Assembly (NCBI GenBank): GCA_044432885.1
Contig: JAWXUG010000068.1
Span: 1 to 7,889 of the forward strand
DNA: 7,889 nucleotides
Direction: 5' to 3'
From: CAYJNO01 sp044432885
Lineage (GTDB): Bacteria; Bacillota_I; Bacilli_A; Erysipelotrichales; Erysipelotrichaceae
Positions 6,552-7,889 of this stretch are shown in pieces (position 1 is the stretch's first letter; each line of letters starts with the position of its first letter). A program made the translations under genes and the position numbers. Under the pieces are notes generated by a model, which was given only the letters and a program-made list of their open reading frames with translations, was not told where the DNA came from and made no database searches.

Positions 6552-7548
6552 TGAACAAAACTCTGCGGTAAACGTTTTCTAATTGCTCACCAACATTCTC
6601 AAGTGACCTAGATTTAGCCACCTCATATCCTGCGGCTTTTATACTCGTAAAATCTTTGTTACATGCATCATGGATGTAATTTACAAACTCTTGATTATTA
6701 TTTCCTTTTAAACAATTTATTTGATCTTTTAACCATGGAGAAAATACTGGAATATCTCTTACAAGAACTAGCTGTTTTGAAGCTAAAGCTTCTAATACAA
6801 CAATTCCTTCTGTTTCTTCATAACTTGGAAAAAAGAAACAATTTGCAGCCTGATAAGCCCCTTCTATAATAGCTCCTTTAACATACCCTGGAAAAATAAC
6901 ATTTCTTGGATAATCACTTACTACTTCTTGAACTGATTTAGGTACTAATACGGGATTGGTATATCCAAACCAAATAAATTTATAATCAGGACATTGCTTA
7001 GCAATTTCAACAAAATCTAATATACCCTTTCTTTCAAAATATAAACCTACAGAAAGAATAACTTTATCACTAGGTTTTAAGCCAAAATAATTATAAAATG
7101 CTTTTTTCTTTTCATCATCTTCGATGAATCGATCTAAATCAATTCCATTGCTAATTGCATTTATTCTCTGCGTTAAACCATAACTTTCCAACAAGCTTTT
7201 TGAATAAGGTGTAGGCGTTATAATTTCATCACCTTGTGAATAGCAAGAAACTAATCTCTTTTTAAATATGGGGCTCATTTGATTAGACAATATAAAAGAA
7301 TTCCTAAAATCTTCTTCTGTTGAATGAGCATGGTATACAACCGGTTTCCCCTCACTTTTTGCTTTATTAATGATTGAACTTGTATTCAATCCAAACGTAT
7401 TAATATGTAAAATATCATAATCATCTTCAGGATCAGTGGTTGTTTCTATGCCTCTTAATTCAAGTGCTTTTAATTGATGCTTAAGTGCACGACCAATACC
7501 AGAAGTTTTAAGTAAGTTTTCACTTTCAAAGTATAATAATATTTTCAT
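6544..7548 (-). CDS. cpoA: GT4 glycosyltransferase, CpoA/LafB-like (second sugar of membrane glycolipid)
   Basis: This 334-residue cytosolic or membrane-surface enzyme probably adds a second hexose to monoglucosyl-diacylglycerol, as CpoA does in pneumococcus and LafB in Listeria. The opening MKILLYFESENLLKTSGIGRALKHQ and HAHSTEEDFRNSF (73-85) are hallmarks of this group, as are ITPTPYSKSLLESYG (110-124), SNGIDLDRF (133-141), FERKGILDFV (171-180) with R173 and K174, and FFFPSYEETEGIVVLEALAS (238-257) with the EX7E pair E245/E253. The length matches CpoA, which I recall as roughly 340 residues. It heads the operon. The ATG at 7546-7548 is preferred over one five codons upstream because it aligns with the family start and has AGGTGAG (7552-7558) before it. 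The choice between glucose and galactose cannot be read from the sequence. Confidence 0.88.
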   Translation of the reverse strand: MKILLYFESENLLKTSGIGRALKHQLKALELRGIETTTDPEDDYDILHINTFGLNTSSIINKAKSEGKPVVYHAHSTEEDFRNSFILSNQMSPIFKKRLVSCYSQGDEIITPTPYSKSLLESYGLTQRINAISNGIDLDRFIEDDEKKKAFYNYFGLKPSDKVILSVGLYFERKGILDFVEIAKQCPDYKFIWFGYTNPVLVPKSVQEVVSDYPRNVIFPGYVKGAIIEGAYQAANCFFFPSYEETEGIVVLEALASKQLVLVRDIPVFSPWLKDQINCLKGNNNQEFVNYIHDACNKDFTSIKAAGYEVAKSRSLENVGEQLENVYRRVLFNE

Positions 7549-7551
7549 TTT

Positions 7552-7558
7552 CTCACCT
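7552..7558 (-). promoter_or_regulatory. Ribosome binding site deciding the cpoA-like start
   Basis: AGGTGAG on the minus strand lies three bases before the ATG at 7546-7548 (five from its AGGTG core). The alternative in-frame ATG at 7561-7563 has only A-rich sequence before it, so the shorter protein is the better model. Confidence 0.6.
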
Positions 7559-7579
7559 ATCATTTCTTTTCATTCAATT

Positions 7580-7588
7580 ATTATATCA
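7580..7588 (-). promoter_or_regulatory. Extended -10 promoter of the glycolipid operon
   Basis: On the minus strand this reads TGATATAAT, a perfect -10 with TGn extension, identical to the nine bases proposed ahead of sufC. Transcription would begin near 7573, about 25 bases before the chosen start. No convincing -35 lies 16-18 bases upstream. The next gene upstream ends in a terminator, so a promoter is expected here. Confidence 0.6.
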
Positions 7589-7620
7589 TGAAATATAAAA
7601 TATACTATTAATGTTTTCTA

Positions 7621-7650
7621 AAGAAAAAGCCCTACTAAATATAGTAGAGC
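7621..7650 (-). terminator. Rho-independent terminator of the pyruvate:ferredoxin oxidoreductase gene
   Basis: On the minus strand a nine-pair stem, GCTCTACTA with TAGTAGGGC (one U-G wobble, four-base loop), is followed by TTTTTC and more T. It lies 15 bases past the upstream gene's stop and before the glycolipid promoter, separating the two transcription units. There is no T run on the plus side, so it works in one direction. Confidence 0.88.
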
Positions 7651-7665
7651 ATAATTTAATATTGA

Positions 7666-7889
7666 TTAATCTTTAGACAATTTTACAAGTCTTGTGTAAC
7701 GACGTTTTGCATCAGATTGTGTTTTAGCAAACATTTCATATGCTGTTTCTCCAGCAATCTTAGGTAATTGTGAGTAACGTGTTTCACTTAAGATAAAGTT
7801 GTTGAATTCATCCCATTTTGGTTCTTTAGAATCAATGGTTAATGGTTGTTCTTTACGTGGATCGAAACGATATAATGTCCAATATCCAC
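7666..7889 (-). CDS. nifJ: Pyruvate:ferredoxin (flavodoxin) oxidoreductase, C-terminal 73 residues (cut by window edge)
   Basis: The last 73 codons of a minus-strand gene end in TAA at 7666-7668; the bulk lies off the right edge. The fragment begins GYWTLYRFDPRKE, and contains LTIDSKEPKWDEFNNFILSE and YEMFAKTQSDAKRRYTRL. This is the characteristic end of single-chain pyruvate:ferredoxin oxidoreductases, where GYWxLYRxxP and LDSKEP lie in the C-terminal thiamine-pyrophosphate-binding part. The whole enzyme, about 1,170-1,200 residues, oxidises pyruvate to acetyl-CoA and CO2 and reduces ferredoxin, and points to an anaerobic lifestyle. A terminator follows. Assignment rests on the C-terminal tail alone, but the match is distinctive. 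Confidence 0.85.
   Translation of the reverse strand, partial: GYWTLYRFDPRKEQPLTIDSKEPKWDEFNNFILSETRYSQLPKIAGETAYEMFAKTQSDAKRRYTRLVKLSKD

Noticed and set aside
6663..6869. Open frame of 68 codons on the plus strand
   Set aside because: It is antisense to the CpoA-like gene, covering its EX7E region; its leucine-rich translation is typical of a shadow frame.
1..7889. Phage, transposon, CRISPR, tRNA or defence system
   Set aside because: No terminal inverted repeats, integrase or transposase motifs, regularly spaced repeats, or tRNA cloverleaf were seen; all genes look like core chromosomal functions.

Overview
The window comes from a low-GC, Gram-positive-type bacterium (Firmicutes/Bacillota). 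The signs are strongly AT-rich intergenic DNA, GGAGG-type ribosome sites, TATAAT promoters, U-tract hairpin terminators, a PrsA-like foldase, a lipoprotein with a lipobox, and glycolipid glycosyltransferases of the streptococcal/listerial kind. A C-terminal fragment of pyruvate:ferredoxin oxidoreductase suggests anaerobic metabolism. All seven stop codons in the window are TAA and the code looks standard. The lineage is inferred only; an Erysipelotrichia- or Turicibacter-like host would fit.

Layout. At the left edge (1-153, minus) is the start of sufC, the ATPase of SUF iron-sulfur cluster assembly. Divergent from it, one promoter (251-279) drives two one-base-overlapping paralogous foldase genes. 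The first is a membrane-anchored parvulin-type prolyl isomerase with its key histidines (307-1269). The second is a lipoprotein whose parvulin region has lost both histidines (1269-2123). A hairpin terminator follows, then a single HIT-family nucleotide-binding gene (hit, 2191-2586). A bidirectional terminator separates hit from the convergent minus-strand operon.

The minus-strand operon (7548 down to 2611) is read from a TGATATAAT extended -10 promoter. Its four genes overlap or abut: a CpoA/LafB-like glycosyltransferase, an eight-or-so-helix flippase-like protein of the LPG_synthase_TM family, a 661-residue glycosyltransferase fused to RecX, and yhaM, an OB-fold plus HD-domain 3'-5' exoribonuclease. 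The first three could make and move membrane glycolipid: the GT domain of the fusion would make monoglucosyl-diacylglycerol, the CpoA-like enzyme would add a second sugar, and the membrane protein may help flip or handle the product. Upstream, a terminated gene (7666-7889, partial) encodes the C-terminus of pyruvate:ferredoxin oxidoreductase.

The most unusual item is the fusion of a complete lipid glycosyltransferase to a complete, long-form RecX (RecA regulator) in one uninterrupted reading frame, without an evident linker or internal start. Neighbourhood prsA-hit-yhaM partly matches the wider prsA/hit/yhaM region of Bacillus subtilis. There is no gene-free stretch longer than about 155 bases.
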